From Verrucomicrobiota bacterium (GTDB taxonomy: Bacteria > Verrucomicrobiota > Verrucomicrobiia > Verrucomicrobiales > Verrucomicrobiaceae), in NCBI GenBank assembly GCA_021413535.1, contig JAIOQF010000212.1:1-9771 (forward strand): a stretch of DNA of 9,771 bases. Reading direction: 5' to 3'. The notes beneath the pieces were generated by a model. The model made no database searches. It was given only the letters and a program-made list of their open reading frames with translations, and was not told where the DNA came from. Position 1 is the first letter of the stretch. Each line of letters begins with the position of its first letter. This document shows, piece by piece, positions 1 through 6,484 of the stretch. Made by a program: the position numbers and the translations under genes.

Positions 1-1
1 G

Positions 2-40
2 ACAACCGGCTTTTGCGTTGAAGCATTGAATAGAGCATAG
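2..40 (+). pseudogene. possible IS3-type transposase fragment at window edge
   Basis: Reading frame 2 of the plus strand gives TTGFCVEALNRA and then a TAG at 38-40. This short peptide resembles, from memory, the part of the IS3-family OrfB integrase core that precedes the PEIFNTDQG stretch (pattern FC-x-EAL). Only 12 residues are visible and the rest would lie upstream of the window, so chance similarity is quite possible. It is listed because it lies directly beyond the point where the beta-propeller gene seems to lose its 3' end, which would fit an old insertion or deletion junction at about positions 40-85. Confidence 0.2.
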
Positions 41-64
41 GACATTTCGCTGCCCTTAGCTACT

Positions 65-1147
65 TCAGCCCCTAAATTTATCATTGAACTCGAGCATCAC
101 GCCGCCGAGCGGACGTCCCTTGGGATAAGCGGTGCTGATGAACGCCCGGTTCTTTCCAGGAATGACCACGGGCGAAGTGCCGATGGCCTGGATGTATTCA
201 TCAGCCCGCCACGGATAGCGGGAAAGAACCGTGCCGTTTTTCGGGTCCAGCAGAAGCAGGCCGCCCGTCGCCGGTTTGCCCTCGCCACCGGCGTAGATCG
301 CCGCCACTTCACGTCCATGCATCATAGTCCGCACCGGTGACGCATAACTCGCGCCCCATTCGTCTTTCACGCTCCAGGCTAATTTACCAGTCTTCAAATC
401 GAAAGCCCCCACGCACAGACCCGGCTGCGCCAGGGCCGTCATACGGGCATGAGTGTCGTCGTCGGGCACGGGCAGATCCTTCCCGCCGACGTTTACGATG
501 ACTTTTCCATCGAGCGTCAACGGTGAACCGCCGTGGCCAAAAAAATCCTGCGGCACATTAAACTCCTTCTCCAAATCACGCTGCCAAACCAGCCGCCCCG
601 TTTTGAGATCGAGACAGGTCATCATGCAAGTCACGCACACCGTGATGACGCGACCATCGGTGATCACCGGACTGCCACGCGGACCGTTGGCAAAACCATA
701 GCGGTCTTTGTAGAGGATCGGATATTTGTGTATCCAAAAGCGCCTGCCTGATTCTGCATCGAGCGCTTCGATGACTTCTTTGCCATCGATTGCGTGGAAG
801 ATGACGGCAAATCCTCCGGCGATTGCAGGAGATGTGTAACCTTCGCCTTTCTTCACTTCCCAGAGCAGCGTCGGTCCAGTCTTCGGAAACTCATGCAAGA
901 GGTGAGTTTCCGGCGAGGAAGCATCGTCATCCGGGCCAAGGAAGCGGGGCCAGTCCGAGGTGCGGGCCGCGTTGTTCAACGGCTGCGGGTTCGTGTGATG
1001 AGTCAACCGGTCGAAGGGCTGCGGCACGGGCGCAGCCTGATCCGCGAGTTCCTTAAACTTCGGCGGCGCGGGATCAGCAAATGGTTCCGCGGCGGGAACA
1101 CCGGGTGCAAGCGCGAGGAGCAAAATCCATCTGGACAGCGACTTCAT
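65..1147 (-). CDS. secreted PQQ-like beta-propeller protein, probably C-terminally truncated
   Basis: The protein has 360 residues. A signal peptide (basic MKSLSR start, hydrophobic core, cut near VPA-AEP at 19/20) suggests export. Residues 65-355 show PQQ/quinoprotein-like beta-propeller repeats: DWPRFLGP at 65-72, a WEVKKGEGYTSP blade at 96-107, CLDLKTGRLVWQRDL at 178-192, and FDLKTGKLAWSV at 249-260. Family members of this style, common in Planctomycetes and Verrucomicrobia, are often assigned to BamB-like or PQQ-binding-like repeat families; no enzymatic activity can be assigned. Related proteins, from memory, continue for roughly 100 residues after a segment like GVMLEFNDKF at 349-358. 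Here the reading frame ends two codons later, so I suspect loss of the last blades. An odd cysteine cluster, CVTCMMTC, lies at 171-178; it is not a haem motif because no CxxCH is present. The start is 23 bp from the divergent lipoprotein start, with no Shine-Dalgarno sequence. Confidence 0.8.
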   Translation of the reverse strand: MKSLSRWILLLALAPGVPAAEPFADPAPPKFKELADQAAPVPQPFDRLTHHTNPQPLNNAARTSDWPRFLGPDDDASSPETHLLHEFPKTGPTLLWEVKKGEGYTSPAIAGGFAVIFHAIDGKEVIEALDAESGRRFWIHKYPILYKDRYGFANGPRGSPVITDGRVITVCVTCMMTCLDLKTGRLVWQRDLEKEFNVPQDFFGHGGSPLTLDGKVIVNVGGKDLPVPDDDTHARMTALAQPGLCVGAFDLKTGKLAWSVKDEWGASYASPVRTMMHGREVAAIYAGGEGKPATGGLLLLDPKNGTVLSRYPWRADEYIQAIGTSPVVIPGKNRAFISTAYPKGRPLGGVMLEFNDKFRG

Positions 1148-1169
1148 GTTTCATCATGCTAGGCGCACC

Positions 1170-1580
1170 ATGAAACTTGCCAAACAATTACTTGCCGCAT
1201 CACTCGCTCTCAGCGCCGCCCTGCTCGTGTCTTGTGCGCAGATGGGTCTGCAACCCGCCGCCAAGCCCGGTGATGTCACCCATGTCGTCCTCGTCTGGTT
1301 GAAGCACAAGGGCGACGCGGCCGAGCGCGCCAAAGTGATCGAGACCGCGAAAGGATTCCGCGATCAGATTCCTGGCATCATCTCATTGAGCATCGGAGAA
1401 CCTTTGCCGAGCACGCGTCCGGTGGTGGACAGCAGCTTTGATGTGGGCCTCGTCATGCGGTTTGAAAGCAAGGAAGCTTTGAACGCCTACGAAAAAAATC
1501 CCATTCATGTGAAGGCCGTTAAAGAAATCCTCGCTCCGCTCGCGGCGAAGCTGGTGGTGCATGACTGGACAGAGAAGTAA
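1170..1580 (+). CDS. Dabb-domain (stress-responsive alpha/beta barrel) lipoprotein
   Basis: I chose the ATG at 1170 rather than the in-frame ATG at 1146, because it places the signal peptide at the N terminus and avoids overlap with the divergent gene's start codon. The 136-residue protein begins MKLAKQLLAASLALSAALL with lipobox LVSC, so Cys22 should be lipidated after signal peptidase II cleavage. Residues 35-133 fit the Dabb fold (ferredoxin-like, usually a dimer): HVVLVWLK at 38-45, a helix rich in Ala, Glu and Lys, SIGEPLPSTRPVVDSSFDVGLVMRFES at 74-100 given here as two strands around the RPVVD loop, and NPIHVKAV at 110-117. The family's biochemical role is mostly unknown. Only a weak AGG lies upstream. 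A membrane-protein gene follows after 21 bp and is probably co-transcribed. Confidence 0.85.
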   Translation: MKLAKQLLAASLALSAALLVSCAQMGLQPAAKPGDVTHVVLVWLKHKGDAAERAKVIETAKGFRDQIPGIISLSIGEPLPSTRPVVDSSFDVGLVMRFESKEALNAYEKNPIHVKAVKEILAPLAAKLVVHDWTEK

Positions 1581-1601
1581 TTTTTAGAGCCCCTTTCCCC
1601 G

Positions 1602-2054
1602 ATGCGCCGTCTGGCACTTTACTCATTTGTCATCACGCTGCTCTGGCTTGGATTTGTCTCTGCCATCAGTTTTCTGGAGGCGCCGATCAAGTTCAAGGCG
1701 GGCGTGGAATTGAAGGACGCATTGAGCATCGGGCGTCTGGTCTTCCATGCGCTTAACCGGGTCGAATGGGTCTGCTGCATCATTTCCTGGCTCATTGTTC
1801 TCCGGCTCAAAATCGTCCGAGCACGAGGCAGCCTCATTCTGCTGGCGGCGATCACAGCCATCCTCGCGTTCCAGACTTGGGGGCTGTTTCCAACGCTGGA
1901 TACGCGTGCGATTGAATATCTTCACGGCAATACTCCACCATCGACCTGGCATCATCCGGTCTACATCGGCGTTGAAATCGCCAAGGCCGTTCTGCTTGGT
2001 CTGCTGGCTTCGATGCAAATTCAGTCCTTCGCGCGCGCGGTGATTTCTGAATGA
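1602..2054 (+). CDS. four-helix inner-membrane protein of unknown function
   Basis: This 150-residue protein has four predicted membrane helices at about residues 6-24, 55-69, 77-95 and 120-138. The loop after helix 1 reads SFLEAPIKF at 23-31 and is followed by GRLVFHALNRVEW at 44-56; this arrangement of a Pro-containing segment, a GR-x-VF helix and Asn-Arg-Val-Glu is reminiscent of small DUF4149-like membrane proteins, but I cannot confirm the family. No catalytic motif is apparent. It begins 21 bp after the Dabb lipoprotein stop and likely forms a two-gene unit with it. Its stop is only 19 bp from the convergent rpoD stop, and no clear terminator hairpin lies between them. The start codon follows a pyrimidine-rich stretch with no Shine-Dalgarno sequence. 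Confidence 0.75.
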   Translation: MRRLALYSFVITLLWLGFVSAISFLEAPIKFKAGVELKDALSIGRLVFHALNRVEWVCCIISWLIVLRLKIVRARGSLILLAAITAILAFQTWGLFPTLDTRAIEYLHGNTPPSTWHHPVYIGVEIAKAVLLGLLASMQIQSFARAVISE

Positions 2055-2073
2055 CGGCTGGGACTGTCAGCGA

Positions 2074-3906
2074 TTACTCCTGATTGAAGAATCCGCCGAG
2101 CTGTTTGATGCGAGTGGGGTGGCGCAGTTTGCGCAGGGCTTTGGCTTCGATCTGACGGATGCGCTCGCGCGTGACGCGGAACTGGCGGCCAACTTCTTCG
2201 AGTGTGCGTCCGGCGCCATCGACCAGGCCGAAGCGCTGCTCCAGCACGGCGCGTTCACGATCATTCAGGCTTTCGAGCACATTTTTGAGCTTGTCGCGCA
2301 GGAGGTTGCGGGCGGTCATTTCCATCGGACTGACCGAGGCGATGTCTTCGATGAAGTCGCCAAATTCAGTATCGCCATCACTGTCGCCCACCTTGGTCTG
2401 GAGGGAAACGGGCTGCTGACTCATGCGGAGCACGGCATTGACGCGTTCGACGGGCAGATGAATTTCATCGGCGATTTCCTCCGGCGTGGGATCGCGGCCC
2501 ATTTCTTGCACGAGCTGCTTTTGCACACGAAGCAGCTTGTTGATGGTGTCGATCATGTGCACCGGGATGCGAATAGTGCGCGCCTGATCGGCGATGCTGC
2601 GGGTGATGGCCTGACGAATCCACCAAGTGGCGTAGGTGCTGAATTTGTAGCCGCGTTTGTATTCGAATTTTTCCACGGCGCGCATCAGGCCCATATTTCC
2701 TTCCTGAATCAGATCGAGGAAAGAGAGTCCGCGGTTGGCGTATTTCTTGGCGATGGAGATGACGAGCCGGAGGTTGGCCTCGACCATTTCTGTTTTGGCC
2801 TTGGTGGAATGGTCGCTCCACAATCGGGACTCGGCCACGGCGGCGCGATATTCCGTCGGAGTCATCCAGGCGTTGAGCTGGAACTCTTCGAGGGCTTTCT
2901 GCACGTCCGGATTGTCCGGGGTGCGCTCCTGCTCGCCTTCGATTTGCTCGAGGTCGGCAATGCGGTTGTTGAGCACCGTGATGAGGTCCTCATTGGTTTT
3001 GTGTTTGAAATAAAATTTCGCGCAGAGCTTGAACAAAGCGGCCTTGGCCTGCTCGAATTTCTCACGGTGAGCGGTGCGCTGACGCGCTGATGATTCCATC
3101 AGGCAACGATATTGCTCCGCTGCTGTGGCCAGACTCTCGCGCACCTGGGTGCAGGTCTGCTGGAGTTTTTTGAAGTAAACTTCGCGGTCATCGATCTTGC
3201 GGTCGGTTACCAGTTTGTCGAAACGTTCCGCGCCGCCCATGAGCGCCTCGCCTAGATGAAGATATTCGGCGGCGATGAAGCCGATGTGTTGCAGGCAGAG
3301 CCAGAGGTTGAGCTCTGCTTTTTCGATGCGCTTGGAGATGGCGATTTCCTGATCACGCGAAAGCAGCGGAACCTGGCCCATCTGCTTCAAATACATCCGG
3401 ACGGGATCGTCCAGCACGTCGATCTGTCCTGCTTCCTCGCGTTCTTCGATGGCGTGATCATCTTCGTCTGGCTGCGGCGCACGTTTTGCTTTTACGCGAT
3501 CCACGGCGGAGGGATCGACAATCTCGATCTCAAGATTGCGCAGGCGCGTGATGATCTCGTCGAGCAGATCGGTGGTGACGAAACCGTTCGGCAGTGTTTC
3601 GTTGAGGTCGTCGTAGGTGAGATGATCCTGCTCCTTGGCCAGCCGTATGAGGAAGCGCAATTTTTCCTGAACCTCGGCGGCATTGATGTCGGAGTGATTT
3701 GTCGGCGCCATTTCGGGAGGGCGCGAATTTTTCGGTGGCCGTCCGCGCCGGCGTTTGCCATCGGGCGGCAGGGGCGGGGGACTGGCGGGAAGCGGATTTT
3801 TTTGAGGCCGACCACGCCGGCGTGAGGGCGTGATTCCATTCACGGCGCTGGCTGGCGACGGAGCTTTGGGGGCACGGGAATCCCGATTTTTTTCAGGGGC
3901 GCTCAT
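2074..3906 (-). CDS. rpoD: primary RNA polymerase sigma factor RpoD (sigma-70)
   Basis: This 610-residue protein is the housekeeping sigma factor that directs RNA polymerase to promoters. In order: an extra basic, Pro-rich N terminus (1-75) with two AT-hook-like cores, RRRGRPQK at 29-36 and KRRRGRPPK at 51-59; region 1.1 at about 78-131; region 1.2, DDPVRMYLKQMG, at 166-177; a variable non-conserved region at about 200-365; regions 2.1-2.4 at about 375-450, including NLRLVISIAKKYANRG, DLIQEGNMGLMRAVEKF and the YATWWIRQAITR helix; region 3 at about 451-530; and region 4 at about 535-605, with the 4.2 helix-turn-helix TLEEVGRQFRVTRERIRQIE at 568-587. All core regions are intact. The start ATG overlaps the dnaG stop (ATGA), implying translational coupling. 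No Shine-Dalgarno sequence precedes it. The AT-hook extension is unusual, because E. coli RpoD starts almost directly with region 1.1. Confidence 0.98.
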   Translation of the reverse strand: MSAPEKNRDSRAPKAPSPASAVNGITPSRRRGRPQKNPLPASPPPLPPDGKRRRGRPPKNSRPPEMAPTNHSDINAAEVQEKLRFLIRLAKEQDHLTYDDLNETLPNGFVTTDLLDEIITRLRNLEIEIVDPSAVDRVKAKRAPQPDEDDHAIEEREEAGQIDVLDDPVRMYLKQMGQVPLLSRDQEIAISKRIEKAELNLWLCLQHIGFIAAEYLHLGEALMGGAERFDKLVTDRKIDDREVYFKKLQQTCTQVRESLATAAEQYRCLMESSARQRTAHREKFEQAKAALFKLCAKFYFKHKTNEDLITVLNNRIADLEQIEGEQERTPDNPDVQKALEEFQLNAWMTPTEYRAAVAESRLWSDHSTKAKTEMVEANLRLVISIAKKYANRGLSFLDLIQEGNMGLMRAVEKFEYKRGYKFSTYATWWIRQAITRSIADQARTIRIPVHMIDTINKLLRVQKQLVQEMGRDPTPEEIADEIHLPVERVNAVLRMSQQPVSLQTKVGDSDGDTEFGDFIEDIASVSPMEMTARNLLRDKLKNVLESLNDRERAVLEQRFGLVDGAGRTLEEVGRQFRVTRERIRQIEAKALRKLRHPTRIKQLGGFFNQE

Positions 3907-5729
3907 GTGGCCGAGGGGTGGGGAATATCTTTAAACTGGGCGATGCGGTCAAGGTATTCTTTGCGAAGTGTGATCACGCGCTGCTGCAATTGCGCGATTT
4001 GTGTTGCCGAGAGGTTCGGTTCTTTGAGTTGTGTTTGCGCGCGTTGCAGCAGGTTGTCCAGTCGTTTCGCTTCCAAGGCTTCGAGCGCGTGTTGTGCTGC
4101 AGCCATCCCGCCGACGGGCATGGGCTGCGAGAGCAGCTGGGAAAAAGCGTGTTCTTCATCGCGCGGCAAGGTGCTGAGAAATGCAGCGAGCGAATTGCTG
4201 TCCACGAACGAAGTGGATGACTTCCAGACGAGTGCGAGCAATTCCGCGCCGCTGATGTCGTGGAGAATGTTCTCGCGACCCGAGTGGCGCAGCCAGTGGA
4301 GAATTTCCGCGTCAGCCAGCGCGAGACGCACGAGCATTGCGGCGGTTTTATCTTGAGGGGGCAGGGGTTGCGGTGGTGCATTCTGCGCACCATCCGTTTT
4401 TCCGGGCATCGTTTTAGCGATGCGTGAGACTTGACGGCGGTAATCGGCTTCGGGAATTCCGAGCCGCATTGCGACTTTTTGGATGGCAGCGTCGCGCGCG
4501 ATGGGATTATCAAGCAGACGGATCATGGCCGCGGTGTCTGCGGCGAAGCGGGTTTTCTCGCGAGTTTCGTTGAGGTCGCGGGTCGTGGAAGCGTGGTCGA
4601 GCAGGTGATCGAAGAAATCACGCGCGGCATCGAGTTGATGTTTGAATGCGTCCGCGCCTTTTCCCCGAATGAGTGAATCAGGATCTTCGCCCTGCGGCAA
4701 CGGCGCGATTTTCACAACGAGCCCGGTGGGCGCGAGAATGGTGAAGGCGCGTTCGGCTGCCTTGAAGCCTGCAGCGTCGGAGTCGAAGCAGAGGACGATC
4801 TCATCTGCGAGCTGTTTCAATTTGCGCGCATGGAACTCCGTGAACGCGGTGCCGAGCGGGGCAACGATATTTTCGAATCCGTGTTCGAACGCGGTGATGA
4901 GATCGAGCTGTCCTTCGCAGACGATGGCGAGGTGGGCTTTGCTGATGGCGCGCTTCGATTTGTCGAGACCGAAGAAGACTTTGCTCTTACTGAAGATGGG
5001 CGTTTCTGGCGAGTTGAGATATTTTGCGGCCTTGGCCTCGGAATCGAGCAGGCGTCCGCTGAAGGCGATGACCTCGCCGTAGTCATTGCGGATCGGGAAC
5101 ATCAAACGATGCCGGAAGCGCGGATAGGTTTCGCCAGCGCGCGCCGAATCTTCGCCTCCTTGCGCGAGAATGCCGGCGGCGATGAGGATTTTCTCAGAGT
5201 ATTTTTTTTCCAAGGCCCATTCGCGGAGGGGGTCGCCGTGCGGAGGCGCATAGCCCATCTGCCAGTTGGCGGCGATGGCGGAGTTGATGCCGCGTGATTT
5301 CAAGTAGGCGCGCGCCGGTTCTGCGGCGTTGTGTTTCATCAAGAGCGTGTGATACCACGCTGAGATGTCAGCATGGACTCGTATCAAGGCGGCGCGTTCC
5401 TTGGCTGCCTGTTCAGCGTTTTCATCCCAGACGGTCTCCTCAATGCGAATGCCGGCGGCGTCGCCGAGGCGTTTCACGGCCTCCATGAACGAGAGGTTCT
5501 CATGCTCCATCACGAAGCGGAAAGCGTTCCCGCCCGCGCCGCAGCCGAAGCAGTGATAGGAATTCCGCGAGGGGCTGACGGAAAACGACGGGGTCTTCTC
5601 CTGATGAAAGGGGCAGAGACCCGAGTAGCCGGAGCCGCTCCGCTTCAGCTTCACGCTGCGCCCGACGAGGTCCACGATGTCCGTGGCCGCGAGGATCTGC
5701 TGGAGGATTTCTTCCGGGATGCGAGGCAT
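3903..5729 (-). CDS. dnaG: DNA primase DnaG
   Basis: DnaG makes RNA primers for Okazaki fragments together with the replicative helicase DnaB. I chose the ATG at 5729 (MPRIPEEILQQILAATDIVD, 608 residues), matching the usual start of the family; an in-frame TTG two codons upstream is less likely. The zinc-binding domain has CPFH at 39-42 and CFGCGAGG at 60-67, giving ligands C39, H42, C60 and C63. The RNA polymerase core spans about 105-430. Its TOPRIM part shows EGQLD at 272-276 (usually EGYxD), FDSDAAG at 315-321 and DPDSLIRGKG at 349-358. The C-terminal part (about 460-608) is helical, with a likely coiled coil at 545-600, and corresponds to the helicase-binding domain. The last codon overlaps the rpoD start by 4 bp. 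Its leader carries a heptamer tandem repeat and no Shine-Dalgarno sequence. Confidence 0.97.
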   Translation of the reverse strand: MPRIPEEILQQILAATDIVDLVGRSVKLKRSGSGYSGLCPFHQEKTPSFSVSPSRNSYHCFGCGAGGNAFRFVMEHENLSFMEAVKRLGDAAGIRIEETVWDENAEQAAKERAALIRVHADISAWYHTLLMKHNAAEPARAYLKSRGINSAIAANWQMGYAPPHGDPLREWALEKKYSEKILIAAGILAQGGEDSARAGETYPRFRHRLMFPIRNDYGEVIAFSGRLLDSEAKAAKYLNSPETPIFSKSKVFFGLDKSKRAISKAHLAIVCEGQLDLITAFEHGFENIVAPLGTAFTEFHARKLKQLADEIVLCFDSDAAGFKAAERAFTILAPTGLVVKIAPLPQGEDPDSLIRGKGADAFKHQLDAARDFFDHLLDHASTTRDLNETREKTRFAADTAAMIRLLDNPIARDAAIQKVAMRLGIPEADYRRQVSRIAKTMPGKTDGAQNAPPQPLPPQDKTAAMLVRLALADAEILHWLRHSGRENILHDISGAELLALVWKSSTSFVDSNSLAAFLSTLPRDEEHAFSQLLSQPMPVGGMAAAQHALEALEAKRLDNLLQRAQTQLKEPNLSATQIAQLQQRVITLRKEYLDRIAQFKDIPHPSAT

Positions 5730-5739
5730 GGGCAAAATT

Positions 5740-5767
5740 ATGAATGATGAATGATGAATGACGAATG
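5740..5767. repeat. heptamer tandem repeat (4 x ATGAATG) in the dnaG leader
   Basis: Four head-to-tail 7-bp units lie at 5740-5746, 5747-5753, 5754-5760 and 5761-5767. The first three are identical (ATGAATG on the plus strand, CATTCAT on the coding strand) and the fourth has one change (ACGAATG). The array ends 10 bp before the dnaG ATG on the minus strand, exactly where a ribosome would load, and lies in the 74-bp gap after the ykgJ-like gene. Heptamer tracts of this kind are known from some bacterial genomes as dispersed short tandem repeats. Whether copy number affects dnaG and rpoD translation is inference. Confidence 0.85.
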
Positions 5768-5803
5768 AAAGTGCAGCACGATTTTCTGCAGAGACGCAGC
5801 GGC

Positions 5804-6226
5804 TTATATTTCTTCCAGCGCGCTGGCGACGGCGGACTGGATGGGGCGCGGGCCGTCGCCGCCGAGTTGTTCGTCGAGGGCTTCGAGCCGTTGGATGAGA
5901 TCGGCGACGTGCTTGCGCGGATAGGGGCCGCCGGCGGCGGCACAGAAGTGGGTGCGGCAGCCGAAGGGGCGATGCGCATAAATCGTGCAGCGACCATTCC
6001 GGCCGAGCATGGGACAGGCTCCATCATCGCGTGGCGGAAGTTTTTTTCTTCCGCTAGCTCGAACGCCTGTCGCGGCGAATGCCGCCTCGCCTTTGGTGAG
6101 CATGGGCGTCTTGCCGGTGAGATGAAACTGACAGCATTCCGTGCGCGAGATGCAGGTGCGTTCCAGCGGTCGGCGCTCGAGTTCGGAGTAGATCGCGGTG
6201 ATTTCTGCCCGGTAATCGGATAACAT
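5804..6226 (-). CDS. YkgJ-like cysteine-cluster (CxxCxxCC-type) protein
   Basis: The protein has 140 residues and is cytoplasmic, with no signal peptide. Cysteines are C25, C31, C32, C71, C80, C90 and C95. The C-terminal half matches the zinc/iron-chelating YkgJ family pattern: ACPMLGRNGRCTIYAHRPFGCR at 70-91, given here as the CPML, GRC-IY and RPFGCR elements. The N-terminal motif is CISRTECC (C-x5-CC) rather than the usual CxxCxxCC, so one expected cysteine is missing or displaced. The family is thought to bind Zn or an Fe-S cluster; its function is not established. It lies 74 bp upstream of the dnaG ATG on the same strand and may head the ykgJ-dnaG-rpoD transcript. The start ATG at 6226 has no Shine-Dalgarno sequence, and the 258-bp divergent region upstream must hold its promoter, though I see no good minus-strand match. 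Confidence 0.8.
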   Translation of the reverse strand: MLSDYRAEITAIYSELERRPLERTCISRTECCQFHLTGKTPMLTKGEAAFAATGVRASGRKKLPPRDDGACPMLGRNGRCTIYAHRPFGCRTHFCAAAGGPYPRKHVADLIQRLEALDEQLGGDGPRPIQSAVASALEEI

Positions 6227-6425
6227 AAAGACGATGGAAATATGTGGTTGAATTGAAGGTCAGGAATCCGCGTGGCACCGGGTGATTCTGGTCTCGCCAG
6301 CGTCTCGCACATTCGGGAACGGGAGCAAGGAAGATAGGAAAATTTGCGGCAGTCGTTCGCGCGAATGCGAAGAGCTTCGGCGGTGATTCTCAAGATATAA
6401 TTGTCTTAAAATGAACGAGTTCACA

Positions 6426-6455
6426 TTGACTAACGCTGGGCAGATTGAGTATAAT
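6426..6455 (+). promoter_or_regulatory. strong sigma-70 promoter of the metalloprotease gene
   Basis: The -35 box TTGACT (6426-6431, five of six to consensus) and the perfect -10 box TATAAT (6450-6455) are separated by 18 bp. Transcription should start near 6462, leaving a leader of about 23 nt before the ATG at 6485. The segment from about 6395 to 6484 is much richer in A+T than its surroundings. The remaining upstream stretch, 6227-6395, shows no gene and no clear signal. A 14-bp inverted repeat (TAATAT-TT-ATATTA, 6452-6465) overlaps the -10 box and probable start site. Confidence 0.8.
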
Positions 6456-6466
6456 ATTTATATTAA

Positions 6467-6482
6467 TTGTAATGAATTACAA
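6467..6482. promoter_or_regulatory. 16-bp perfect palindrome, candidate operator
   Basis: TTGTAAT-GA-ATTACAA is a perfect inverted repeat with 7-bp arms and a 2-bp centre. It lies just downstream of the predicted transcription start and 2 bp before the protease ATG. Its size and symmetry fit a site for a dimeric helix-turn-helix repressor, such as those of the MarR or TetR type; no regulator gene is present in the window. In RNA it could also fold into a 5-bp stem with a 6-nt loop at the ribosome entry site. Confidence 0.5.
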
Positions 6483-6484
6483 CG

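Noticed and set aside
1146..1169. Upstream ATG for the Dabb lipoprotein
   Set aside because: It would add MFHHARRT before a well-formed lipoprotein signal and overlap the divergent start codon; the ATG at 1170 fits better.
2055..2073. Possible bidirectional terminator between the membrane protein gene and rpoD
   Set aside because: Only a 4-bp GCTG/CAGC stem can be formed and there is no T-tract.
2119..3090. 323-codon plus-strand open frame opposite rpoD
   Set aside because: It is fully antisense to conserved sigma-70 regions, its composition mirrors the coding strand, and it has no recognisable domain.
3256..3825. 189-codon plus-strand open frame opposite the rpoD N terminus
   Set aside because: A shadow of rpoD codons in GC-rich DNA, without its own start signals or motifs.
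5733..5735. TTG start for dnaG
   Set aside because: The ATG two codons downstream gives the standard family N terminus, so the TTG is unnecessary.
5500..6393. 297-codon minus-strand frame spanning the dnaG start and the ykgJ-like gene
   Set aside because: It overlaps two well-supported genes in another frame, is rich in Arg, Ser and Pro as shadow frames are, and contains the heptamer array.
6413..6422. GAAC-GA-GTTC as a LexA (Cheo) box
   Set aside because: The SOS box of that type needs a 4-bp spacer between the GAAC and GTTC halves; here it is 2 bp.
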